From Labilithrix luteola (GTDB taxonomy: Bacteria; Myxococcota_A; Polyangia; Polyangiales; Polyangiaceae), in NCBI GenBank assembly GCA_026225435.1, contig JAMFST010001096.1, positions 1 to 7,250 on the forward strand: a stretch of 7,250 nt of DNA. Direction: 5' to 3'. A model generated the notes under the pieces. It did not search any database and was not told the DNA's origin. It saw nothing but the letters and a program-made list of their open reading frames with translations. Made by a program: the position numbers and the translations under genes. How positions within the stretch are numbered: the stretch's first letter is position 1; every line of letters starts with the position of its first letter. Positions 1 to 6,081 of this stretch are shown here, one piece after another.

Positions 1-1251
1 CGCCAGCGCGACGAGCTCGCCGGTGTGCAGGTTCATGTCCATCACGTGCAGCCCGAGCTGCCCCGAGGAGGCGGGTAGCTGCCAGTTGTACCCGCCCGGG
101 TCGGTGTCGGTCACCTGGAACCAGCTCGCGTTGTCGGGCGCGCTGTACTGGCACGAACCCTGGAGGCGCTGGGGGAAAGCGACGAACCCAGCCGACGCGT
201 CGGGGAGCTCCGACTCGGGGATGATGAGCGGCAGCGCGGTGCCGACGAGCTGCTTCGTAGGAATGTACGGATGGAGGAAGGTCGGCTGAGTAGGGTCGGA
301 GCTCTGGCCGGTGAGGAGCGCGTGCAGCAGGTCTGCGGGGTTGGTGCACTGGACCTGCTCGTTCGGGTTGGTGCTCCGCCCGAATCCGCCGCTCGGCGGC
401 ACGCCCTCGGAAGCCGCGAAGTCGGAGTAGGCGACGATGCAGCCCGTCGGCGTGTCGCTCGTGCAAGGCGGCAGGTGCGGGAAGTCCCCCTGATAAGCGC
501 CGGCGTCGTCGAGGGGCGAAGCGCCCGGCGCAGGGACGAGGATGTTGCCGCCGAAGAGCAGCGCCGACACGAGGCTCGCCTGCTCGGAGGTGCCGTCGAT
601 CTCATTCTGGATGAGCGTGGTGAGCAGCGCTGCCCCCTGCGAGTGCCCAATAAGGATGACGCCGCGCCCCTGGTTGTCGTGGAGGAGGTAGTCGTGCCAG
701 GCGGAGGCGATGTCGCTCTCGGCGAGGGTGGACGGTGGCGCACCGGTAAGCAGCGCGGTCAACGAGTCGAGAAGCGAGATCCCCTCCCAGAGGAGCGTCG
801 CCTGTCGGTAGAGCGGCACGTACAGGCGGCAGACCGACGCAAAGCGCGCGGCCTGCGCCCGCGTGACGGCCTTCACCGAATCGTGGATGGTGCTCTCCGA
901 GAGCACGAGCGGCAGGTTCGAAAAGAGGAGAGACACCTCGACCGTCGGGTACACGTAGAAGCAGTCGATGGGCGGATCGGCCGCCGGCTGGAACGGCTCG
1001 TCCGGCCCCGCATCGTCGCCTGCCGTCTCGTGGATGACGTCGAGGCCACCCTCCGTACACGGCGAGCCGTCGAGGCCCGGGTGGCAAACCCACACCGTCG
1101 GCTGCGTCACGGTCAGCTCCGCCGGCAAGGTCGGCGCGAGCGGCGCCGTCGGCTCCGGTGCGTCGTGCCCGGATCCGGCGTCGCTGCACGCTGCCAGCGC
1201 GAGCGCCGGCACGAAAGCCAGCGCGGCCGACGCGAACGAACGCGGCGTCAC
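1..1251 (-). CDS. DUF3089-family alpha/beta hydrolase lipoprotein (3' end outside window)
   Basis: Predicted secreted, lipid-anchored serine hydrolase; the substrate is unknown. Seen: from a GTG start the frame stays open for 417 codons to the window edge. Residues 1-22 form a signal peptide (Arg4, then an Ala/Leu core) ending in the lipobox LAAC, with Cys22 as the lipidation site. The mature part has the pattern I associate with DUF3089 (PF11288): WVCHPG at 54-59, DCFYVYPTV at 96-104, CRLYVPLYRQ at 141-150, then GHSQG at 202-206 with Ser204 as predicted nucleophile. The GLHVMDMN block at 400-407 likely holds the catalytic His402. That block is usually near the C-terminus, so only a few residues should be missing beyond position 1. 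The start was chosen because GTG overlaps the TGA of the upstream lipoprotein gene (GTGA) and gives a complete signal peptide; no strong Shine-Dalgarno is visible, which fits translational coupling. The family call is from memory of motifs. Confidence 0.85.
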   Translation of the reverse strand, partial: MTPRSFASAALAFVPALALAACSDAGSGHDAPEPTAPLAPTLPAELTVTQPTVWVCHPGLDGSPCTEGGLDVIHETAGDDAGPDEPFQPAADPPIDCFYVYPTVEVSLLFSNLPLVLSESTIHDSVKAVTRAQAARFASVCRLYVPLYRQATLLWEGISLLDSLTALLTGAPPSTLAESDIASAWHDYLLHDNQGRGVILIGHSQGAALLTTLIQNEIDGTSEQASLVSALLFGGNILVPAPGASPLDDAGAYQGDFPHLPPCTSDTPTGCIVAYSDFAASEGVPPSGGFGRSTNPNEQVQCTNPADLLHALLTGQSSDPTQPTFLHPYIPTKQLVGTALPLIIPESELPDASAGFVAFPQRLQGSCQYSAPDNASWFQVTDTDPGGYNWQLPASSGQLGLHVMDMNLHTGELVALA

Positions 1252-2966
1252 GGCTTCACCGCCCGCAGGGAGGCCGCCGGCACCTGCGACAGCTCGAGGA
1301 GCATCTGGGTAAAGGCGACGGTCTCGCGGCGCATCCGGTCGTAGTCGACCTTGTCGGCGGTGGTGACCCCCGCGTTCAGGAGGTAGGAGGGCCCAGTGAT
1401 GTAGTTCACGTCCGGGATCTGCCCGATTCCCCAGAAGTATTGCCCCTCGCCCGGCCACACCGGATTGTCGGCGTCGCCTGTCCCGCTCGGGTTCGTCGGC
1501 GTCATGACGAAGGCGGGAGCGGCTTGTGCGAGCTGCAACATCGAGTAGGACGCGTCCTCGAGCGCCTGGACGTTCGGCATGAACATTCCGCCGAGCTCCG
1601 GCTTGCCGGTGGGGGCGAGCAAGCCATTCGTGTCGGGGAGCCATTCCTGGGCGCCGAGGTGCTCGACCGTCAGCACCGAGGCGATCTGCGCGAGCAGCCC
1701 GTCGGAGGCGTGCGTCGTGAGAAACGCCTCGGCGCCGACGCCGCCAGCGAAGTGACCGCTCGTCAAGAGCACCATGATCGTGCGCGGCAGCGACGCCTGC
1801 GGCAAGCGCGCGAGGTACTGGCTCATCGCCACGATGGCGTTCGGGCCATTGTCCTCGATCCCGTTGGTGCCGTCGGTGTGGCTGTTGATGACTGTGATCT
1901 CGTCGGATGCGCCGGGGATGACGCCGATCAGGTTGCGCGTCTGCACTTGCGTGACGGTCGCCGGCAGCGTGAGCTGCACTTGCGTGGTGCCGTCGGCGAG
2001 CGCCTTGAGACTTGCGCCCGCGTCTTGGTCCACGAAGACCGAGGGGATGGCGCGGAGCACGCGGTCGTAGGGGTAGTAGGCCCCCTTCGCCGTGGCGTAC
2101 GGCGCCTCGATGATCGCGATGGCCCCGGCCGCCCCCTCCGCTTGCAGCGCGTCGAGGGTCGGCGTCGGCATGGAGAGGTAGGACCGCGCGTAGATATCCG
2201 ACGGCGAGACGGTCTGCTGCGGATCGTAGGTGTAGGCGGCGAATTGCTCGAAGTACGCCAGCGGAATCGGTTGTTCGACGACGTCGAAGAGGACGATCTT
2301 GCCCGCGACCGAGGCGTCCGGTGTCGCGCCGTCGGCGAGGAAGACGAGCGGCGCGGTGATCCCGGTTGCCGGCGTCGTCCCCGAGTAGGGGACGTACGAC
2401 GCGGTCTGCACGCTGCCGGCGCTCGGCCCGCTCGCGACCGCCAGGGACCAGGAGTCGACCGACCACTGCGACAGCGTCGCCGGCTCGAAGCGGAGCTGCG
2501 TGATGCCCGCGCTGACGAGGCGGTCGTGCAGCGCGTCGATGAAGGCCTCGTGCGCGGTGCCTCCGGTCGCGCGCAGACCGCGGCCGTCGAGATCGACCTG
2601 CCACGCCTGCAGCTGATCGGTCGAGAGGAACTCGCTCGGGTCGACCTGCGTCGCGTCCGACGCGGGCAGCAGATCGGTCGGCCAGCCCGCCGTCGCGCCG
2701 TCGGAGGCGTCGGCGCCCGCGTCGGAGGCCGCATCGGGGGCGCCCGTGGTCGCGTCGGGGGCAGCGTCCGGCGCACCGGTCGCCGCGTCGGGCCCGGTCA
2801 TCGACGCGTCTGGTGTGGATGCATCCGGCAGGCTCGCATCGGAGGCGCCGGCGCTCGCCGGGCTCGCGTCGTCTCCGCCGCACGCGGCGACGGCGGCCAT
2901 CGAGCCGACGAGCGCCGCGAGCCAGATGCCGACGCTCTTCGAACGTGACCGATCGACGTGTTGCAC
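1248..2966 (-). CDS. PA-domain / M28-peptidase-like lipoprotein with variant active site
   Basis: A 572-residue predicted surface lipoprotein. Residues 1-29 are a signal peptide (Arg6, Arg8, Lys10, hydrophobic core 12-28) with lipobox VAAC and Cys29. Residues 32-92 are an Asp/Ala/Pro/Thr linker. Residues about 200-345 resemble a PA (protease-associated) insert: AGKIVLFDVV at 221-230, EGAAGAIAIIE at 277-287, IPSVFVD at 307-313. Residues 345-560 resemble a zinc peptidase of family M28: NLIGVIPG at 345-352, HTD at 363-365, EDNGPN at 371-376, TADKVDYDRM at 536-545. By eye, the usual Glu-Glu motif is replaced by SGHFAGG (403-409) and the last metal-binding His by Asn531, while His363, Asp372 and Glu435 look retained. 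It may therefore be an altered or inactive relative. The GTG start is supported by AAGGAG seven bases upstream and a full signal peptide. The stop overlaps the start of the DUF3089 gene by four bases. Confidence 0.85.
   Translation of the reverse strand: MQHVDRSRSKSVGIWLAALVGSMAAVAACGGDDASPASAGASDASLPDASTPDASMTGPDAATGAPDAAPDATTGAPDAASDAGADASDGATAGWPTDLLPASDATQVDPSEFLSTDQLQAWQVDLDGRGLRATGGTAHEAFIDALHDRLVSAGITQLRFEPATLSQWSVDSWSLAVASGPSAGSVQTASYVPYSGTTPATGITAPLVFLADGATPDASVAGKIVLFDVVEQPIPLAYFEQFAAYTYDPQQTVSPSDIYARSYLSMPTPTLDALQAEGAAGAIAIIEAPYATAKGAYYPYDRVLRAIPSVFVDQDAGASLKALADGTTQVQLTLPATVTQVQTRNLIGVIPGASDEITVINSHTDGTNGIEDNGPNAIVAMSQYLARLPQASLPRTIMVLLTSGHFAGGVGAEAFLTTHASDGLLAQIASVLTVEHLGAQEWLPDTNGLLAPTGKPELGGMFMPNVQALEDASYSMLQLAQAAPAFVMTPTNPSGTGDADNPVWPGEGQYFWGIGQIPDVNYITGPSYLLNAGVTTADKVDYDRMRRETVAFTQMLLELSQVPAASLRAVKP
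2691..2873 (-). repeat. Degenerate repeat encoding Pro-Asp-Ala rich linker
   Basis: This stretch encodes residues 32-92 of the M28-like lipoprotein. It is built of short irregular units such as PDAS, PDAA, TGAPDAA (present twice) and DAGADAS, so the DNA is a low-complexity series of GCGTCGG/GTCCGGC-like words. Such linkers probably lift the folded domain away from the outer membrane. A shorter linker of the same flavour occupies residues 29-84 of the plus-strand lipoprotein at 6082, which suggests both belong to the same host lineage. The repeats are inexact and no perfect tandem array is present. Confidence 0.7.
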
Positions 2967-2973
2967 GAGTCTT

Positions 2974-2979
2974 CTCCTT
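2974..2979 (-). promoter_or_regulatory. Ribosome binding site deciding the GTG start at 2966
   Basis: On the minus strand AAGGAG lies seven bases before the GTG at 2966. It is a near-ideal Shine-Dalgarno sequence and the reason for accepting GTG as the start of the M28-like lipoprotein. Confidence 0.75.
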
Positions 2980-3047
2980 CGGTTCTCCCCGAATCGCGCC
3001 GCGCGCCGGCTGGGCAGCGAGACGCACGTAGCTCGGGGGCTCGAAGG

Positions 3048-3076
3048 AGTATCCGCGGCCGCTCTGCGCGCGACAA
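3048..3076 (-). promoter_or_regulatory. Candidate sigma-70-like promoter for the lipoprotein pair
   Basis: Minus-strand TTGTCG (3076-3071) and GATACT (3053-3048) are separated by 17 bases, with four of six matches each to the -35 and -10 consensus. The predicted transcript would begin near 3041 and leave a leader of about 75 bases before the GTG at 2966. The position, between the regulator's end and the lipoprotein start, is sensible. The match is only moderate, and promoters of this lineage are often poorly conserved. Confidence 0.35.
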
Positions 3077-3098
3077 TCGGCCTAAGCGGGGTATTGTC
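3072..3098. promoter_or_regulatory. Inverted repeat GACAAT-N15-ATTGTC, possible operator
   Basis: Two perfect six-base arms, GACAAT at 3072-3077 and ATTGTC at 3093-3098, are separated by 15 bases. They stand out as A/T-containing words in a very GC-rich intergenic region. The inner arm overlaps the -35 element of the candidate promoter. The geometry would suit a dimeric DNA-binding protein, for example the LuxR-type regulator encoded just upstream, but binding by that protein is inference only. Confidence 0.3.
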
Positions 3099-3113
3099 CC
3101 CCCGAACGGGGGG
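3098..3113 (-). terminator. GC hairpin just after the regulator gene, terminator-like
   Basis: CCCCCC at 3098-3103 pairs with GGGGGG at 3108-3113 around a four-base GAAC/GTTC loop. It starts 12 bases beyond the stop codon of the PAS-LuxR gene in the direction of transcription. The following minus-strand bases are ACAATACC, so there is no uridine run and classical intrinsic termination is doubtful. It could instead slow polymerase or mark a Rho-dependent end. Confidence 0.35.
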
Positions 3114-3125
3114 GCCTCGCGAGGC

Positions 3126-4031
3126 TCACGCGCGCGCCGAGATGAGCCCGAGCCTCAGCGCCGCGGCGACCGCCTCCGCCCGGCGACGCGCGCCGAGCCG
3201 CTGCAGGATCCGCGCGACGTGATCCTTCACCGTGTGCGGGCTGAGGCACACGGCCTCCGCGATCTCGCGATTGGAGTAGCCACTCGACAGGAGCTCGACG
3301 ATGCGCAGATCGCTCGCCGTGAGCCCCATCTTGTCCGCGCAGGCCTGCTTCACCGCGTCGCGCATCTGGCCGAGCGCGTGGGCCGACGACATCGGATCGC
3401 TCGAGCTCTCGCCGGCGAGATCGGCGATGCGCGCGTAGAGGCCGAGCGCGGTGCGCATGCGCTCCTCGAAGAGCGCCGCGCGCTGCGACAGCGCCGACTG
3501 CAGCGCCTTCAGCTCGCTGATGTCGCGCGCGATCCCCTGGCGCCCGACGAGCACCTCGTCGCGCAGCAAGCTGCCGGCACGGATCTCGAGGTGCACCGTG
3601 CCGCCCCCCTTGCGTCGCGCCTCCACCTCGAAGAAGGGCGTGCTCTCCGCATCGGTGAGCCCCTGACCGAAGTGGCGCAGCGCGATCTGCGCGCTCTCGG
3701 CGGTGAGAAACTCGGTGAAGCGCGCCCCGAGCACCTCGTCCGGCGCGTAGCCGAGCACGCGCGCGACGGCGGAGTTCACGAAGGTGAAGCGACCTTCGAA
3801 GTCGAGGGTGTAGATGATGTCGCCGGCAGCCTCGACGAGCGCGCGGTAGTCCGGCAACGCGCCGGGCGCCGCCGTGACCGCGAGGTTCCGTTTGGGGCTC
3901 GTCTGCGCGACCACGTTGTGTCGATGGTTTACCACGCGGAGCGCGAGGCATCCCCGGCGGACGGCGGACAAAATGCCGACGCAACGCGTTAGCCAGCACG
4001 TGGCGGTCACGTCCTCGAGAAGCGACGACAT
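3126..4031 (-). CDS. PAS-domain LuxR-family transcriptional regulator
   Basis: A cytoplasmic regulator that likely senses a small ligand or redox state through a PAS domain and binds DNA through a C-terminal LuxR helix-turn-helix. Counting from the ATG at 4031, the PAS domain spans about residues 61-175: DIIYTLDFEGRFTFVNSAVA at 71-90, RVLGYAPDEVLG at 91-102, then the closing IARDISELKALQSAL at 167-181, which leads into a short helical linker. The output domain is at about 235-298, with LTASDLRIVELLSSGYSNRE containing the first helices and LSPHTVKDHVARILQRLGA the recognition helix. The start is uncertain. A TTG at 4061 extends the frame, the ATG at 4031 is the only ATG before the PAS domain, and GTG codons at 3935 or 3914 would still keep the whole PAS domain; none has a clear ribosome binding site. 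There is no receiver domain, so phosphorylation is not expected. It lies upstream of, and in the same direction as, the lipoprotein pair. Confidence 0.85.
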   Translation of the reverse strand: MSSLLEDVTATCWLTRCVGILSAVRRGCLALRVVNHRHNVVAQTSPKRNLAVTAAPGALPDYRALVEAAGDIIYTLDFEGRFTFVNSAVARVLGYAPDEVLGARFTEFLTAESAQIALRHFGQGLTDAESTPFFEVEARRKGGGTVHLEIRAGSLLRDEVLVGRQGIARDISELKALQSALSQRAALFEERMRTALGLYARIADLAGESSSDPMSSAHALGQMRDAVKQACADKMGLTASDLRIVELLSSGYSNREIAEAVCLSPHTVKDHVARILQRLGARRRAEAVAAALRLGLISARA

Positions 4032-4160
4032 CAGCGGCGCGACGCTCCGCCTCCGGCTCAACGCGTCGAACAGCGCGCTCGCTACCGCCGATACCGCTCC
4101 TGCCAGATCAGCGCCTTCTACTCGGTACGGAAATGCGCGATCACGTCGCCAGGCGATAGC

Positions 4161-4473
4161 TCAGCGCGCGGGGCGTAACCCCGCCAGCGTGACTTCGACG
4201 AGCCGGCGAACCGCCGCCTTCGAGCGCAAACGGTTCGCCGCGGTGAGCGCGTGGAGGCAGTACCGCGCGAGCTCCTCGGGCGCGACGTCGCCGCGGAAGT
4301 CGCCGCTCTGCGCGCGCAACGTGTGGGCGACGGTGAAGGAGCGCGGCGCTCAATCGCTCACGGGCGCCGCCGACCCCGTCGCGGACGGCGGCGAGGTGCG
4401 CAAGGAGCCCTGCGATGTCCGGTGTCGGTGCGGCGGCGAGCAACTGGAACAGGTCTCGCCAGCGCGCCCCCAC
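4161..4473 (-). pseudogene. Frameshifted, truncated TetR-family regulator relic
   Basis: Only the C-terminal, ligand-binding part of a TetR-type repressor can be read, and it needs two frames. From about 4473 the first frame gives RDLFQLLAAA and then GLLAHLAAVRDGV followed by ARERLSAAL. Near 4340-4350 the similarity moves to another frame giving FTVAHTLRAQSGDFRGDVAP, then ARYCLHAL and RSKAAVRRLVEVTLAGLRP, ending in TGA at 4161-4163. That second frame is closed upstream by TGA at 4350-4352, so a single intact reading is impossible. The N-terminal helix-turn-helix is absent: the sequence beyond about 4480 is unrelated and merges into the TypA-like/AmpG segment. The closing motif is typical of TetR C-termini in high-GC bacteria. 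Alternatives are sequencing error at the frameshift, or chance coding on the first half. Confidence 0.55.
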
Positions 4474-4478
4474 GGGTC
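4470..4478 (+). repeat. Direct repeat CCACGGGTC, left copy
   Basis: This nine-base word recurs exactly at 5980-5988, and in both places TCGGCCA follows within two to six bases. The left copy sits at the broken end of the TetR relic, about 60 bases before the TypA-like fragment. It may mark the edge of an inserted segment, though chance is possible in such GC-rich DNA. Confidence 0.35.
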
Positions 4479-4527
4479 AATCGGCCAATCCCCGAGCTGG
4501 CAGCTGCGGATGGACGGACCGACCGAT

Positions 4528-4632
4528 CTGAGCAAAGATGATGCGATGATTCTGGTGCCACCACGCAGCATGTCGCTGGAACAGGCGCTTTCCTACATCG
4601 AGGGCTGCAAAAGCGAATCAGAAAGCGCTTAA
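4528..4632 (+). pseudogene. typA: Fragment resembling the C-terminus of GTPase TypA/BipA
   Basis: The plus-strand frame reads SKDDAMI and then LVPPRSMSLEQALSYIEG before diverging to CKSESESA and a TAA at 4630-4632. TypA/BipA proteins end with a block of the form L-x-P-P-x-x-x-x-LEQAL-x-(F/Y)-I-x-DDELVEVTP-x-S-I-R-I-R-K-R. The first part matches well. The DELVEVTP part is missing, and RIRKR reappears in a different frame at 4614-4628, so a deletion with a frameshift is the simplest reading. The rest of typA (well over 500 codons) is absent, so this cannot be functional. In a donor genome, typA would have stood directly upstream of the transporter gene. The identification rests on remembered family motifs over about 25 residues. 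Confidence 0.5.
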
Positions 4633-4656
4633 CCGTTTGTTCGCTCGAAGCGCACA

Positions 4657-5940
4657 TTGAAGCAGCGTCTCTCGCGCCCTCTCGCGATCATGGCGGCCCT
4701 CGGTTTTTCCTCCGGGCTGCCATTGTTGTTAACCGGATTTACACTAAAACAGTGGATGGCGGTGCGTGGCGCGGATGTAAGCGCAATCGGCGTCGCTTCC
4801 CTGATCGGCCTCCCCTACAGTTTGAAATTCCTTTGGGCGCCCATATTGGATCATGGGGCGCTACCCTGGCCGGTCCGGCGCTTCGGGCGCTGGCGCGGCT
4901 GGCTCTTACTAACCCAGCCATTGCTGGGTTTCTTCTGCATGGCGTTGGCGTTTTGCGATCCGGGCACGGCCCCGGCACTGATGATGTTGATTGCTTTGCT
5001 GGTGGCATTTCTATCCGCCAACCAAGACATCGCGATCGATGCCTGGCGGATCGCCTTATTTCCCTCCGATAGACAAGGCATCGCGCTGGCCTTCTATATC
5101 TGGGGATACAGAATCGCGATGCTGGCCGCCAGCACTGGCGTAATCTGGCTAGCGCAGTACAGCAGTTGGCATGTAGCCTATGCGGTCGCGGGCATTGCGC
5201 TGGCTGCCGGCATATTACCAACCATCCTGGCGCCCGCGCCGACCGATCCGGTTGAAATCGATAAAGCAGCGTCACCGCGATTCTCGTGGCGGGAGCGCAT
5301 CGGCACAGCCGTCATCGGCCCATTCAGACATTTTCTATCCCGCGCGGACCTGCGCTGGGCGTTGGCGTTCACGGCGCTGTTCAATCTCGGCGAAGGGCTG
5401 GCCGGCAGCCTGACCCCGAAATTCTACCGCGAGCTCGGATTCAGTAACGCTACAGTCGGTAAAGCGATCGGCCTGCCCAATCTGGCCGCGACACTGGCCG
5501 GGATGGCGTTCGGAGGGTGGCTGGTTTCCAAAATGGGCGCAAAACGAGCCCTGGTGCTGACAGGTATCGTGCAAGCGCTGGCAATGAGCCTGTATTTCGC
5601 CTTGGCCTTGTCTGGCGGTAGCGTGGCGATTCTCTATCTGAAAATCATCGCCAACAGTTTTTCCGCAGCGATGGCGAGCGCCGCCTTCCTCGCCTTCCTC
5701 TCCCAGCTTTGCTCATCAACCCAGGTCGCCACCGAGTACGCCCTCCTCTCATCCCTAGCGACCCTGATTCCCCGTTTGGTGGATGGCGGTGCCGGTCCAA
5801 TGCAAAAACAACTCGGCTGGATTGGTTTTTACGGCTTCTCAATCTTCGCCTCCGTCCCGGCCCTGCTCATCATGCTGCATATTCTTCGCCGGTATCCCGC
5901 CCAACCGATTGCTGTCCACAACGATCCGGTTGAACACTAG
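4657..5940 (+). CDS. AmpG-like muropeptide/sugar MFS transporter
   Basis: A 427-residue inner-membrane protein of the major facilitator superfamily, AmpG branch. Characterised AmpG permeases import GlcNAc-anhydromuropeptides for cell-wall recycling; that substrate is assumed here by family only. Seen: about 12 hydrophobic segments (for example 9-28, 41-59, 81-99, 104-122, 142-165, 172-192, 232-250, 273-290, 297-318, 322-345, 357-372, 387-410). AmpG-type motifs are GFSSGLPLLL at 16-25, KFLWAP at 57-62, GRWRGWLLLTQ at 77-87, QDIAIDAW at 123-130 and YALLSSLATL at 361-370. The length matches the shorter, 12-segment AmpG relatives rather than the 491-residue E. coli protein. The TTG start keeps the N-terminal KQRLSRPLAIMAALG typical of the family; ATG at 4690 is the alternative but would trim the first helix. 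No clear ribosome binding site is visible. Codon use is less GC-rich than the neighbours, suggesting transfer. Confidence 0.85.
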   Translation: MKQRLSRPLAIMAALGFSSGLPLLLTGFTLKQWMAVRGADVSAIGVASLIGLPYSLKFLWAPILDHGALPWPVRRFGRWRGWLLLTQPLLGFFCMALAFCDPGTAPALMMLIALLVAFLSANQDIAIDAWRIALFPSDRQGIALAFYIWGYRIAMLAASTGVIWLAQYSSWHVAYAVAGIALAAGILPTILAPAPTDPVEIDKAASPRFSWRERIGTAVIGPFRHFLSRADLRWALAFTALFNLGEGLAGSLTPKFYRELGFSNATVGKAIGLPNLAATLAGMAFGGWLVSKMGAKRALVLTGIVQALAMSLYFALALSGGSVAILYLKIIANSFSAAMASAAFLAFLSQLCSSTQVATEYALLSSLATLIPRLVDGGAGPMQKQLGWIGFYGFSIFASVPALLIMLHILRRYPAQPIAVHNDPVEH

Positions 5941-6081
5941 GCCAGGCGCCATCCAGCGTCTCTCCGGGATCGACGCGCTCCACGGGTCCTGTGCTCGGCC
6001 ACGCGCGGGATACGTCGTTCGGACGAGCTCGGTGGACGTGCGAAGGTTGGCTGAACCACTCGGGTCGGGCATCCTTCCCTG
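5941..6081. other. Intergenic stretch without recognisable gene
   Basis: These 141 bases separate the transporter stop from the next start codon. GC content rises again immediately after 5940. I see no convincing terminator for the transporter, no clear promoter for the downstream lipoprotein, and no RNA gene. It contains the right copy of the CCACGGGTC repeat. Confidence 0.5.
5980..5988 (+). repeat. Direct repeat CCACGGGTC, right copy
   Basis: Exact copy of the nine-base word at 4470-4478, again followed by TCGGCCA (5995-6001). It lies 40 bases beyond the transporter stop, so the two copies bracket the compositionally distinct segment. Confidence 0.35.

Larger units (their letters stand above)
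4490..5945. other. Putative horizontally acquired segment (TypA tail plus AmpG-like gene)
   Basis: Between roughly 4500 and 5940 the composition changes. Codons such as TTT, TTA, AAA, ATT and CTA become frequent, while the genes on both sides use G or C at nearly every third position. The segment contains a fragment resembling the end of typA and one complete transporter gene; no transposase, integrase or tRNA is visible. The left boundary falls inside the TetR relic and the right boundary just after the transporter stop. The composition suggests a donor of moderate GC, perhaps a proteobacterium. A chimeric assembly join is a serious alternative. Boundaries are approximate. Confidence 0.5.

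Noticed and set aside
602..1189. Minus-strand open frame of 195 codons
   Set aside because: Alternate frame of the DUF3089 gene on the same strand; the true frame carries the lipobox and GHSQG.
271..1344. Plus-strand open frame of 357 codons
   Set aside because: Arg-rich shadow of the DUF3089 gene; no family resemblance.
1158..2948. Plus-strand open frame of 596 codons, longer than the gene opposite it
   Set aside because: The product is dominated by Arg, Gly and Val with no domain or signal. It mirrors the minus-strand lipoprotein gene, which has a ribosome binding site, signal peptide and recognisable domains. Long antisense frames are expected in high-GC DNA.
3925..3934. Small palindrome TGGT-TT-ACCA
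   Set aside because: Four-base arms near the regulator's possible start are too short to distinguish from chance.
2958..3992. Plus-strand open frame of 344 codons
   Set aside because: Antisense shadow of the PAS-LuxR gene, whose PAS and helix-turn-helix motifs are unmistakable on the minus strand.
3874..4527. Plus-strand frame continuous with the TypA-like fragment
   Set aside because: The upstream part crosses the regulator's 5' region and the TetR relic and has Ser/Arg/Ala-rich random character. Only the last 35 codons resemble a protein family.
6015..6026. TCGT-TCGG-ACGA mini-hairpin upstream of the lipoprotein at 6082
   Set aside because: A four-pair stem in GC-rich sequence is not convincing as a terminator or operator.
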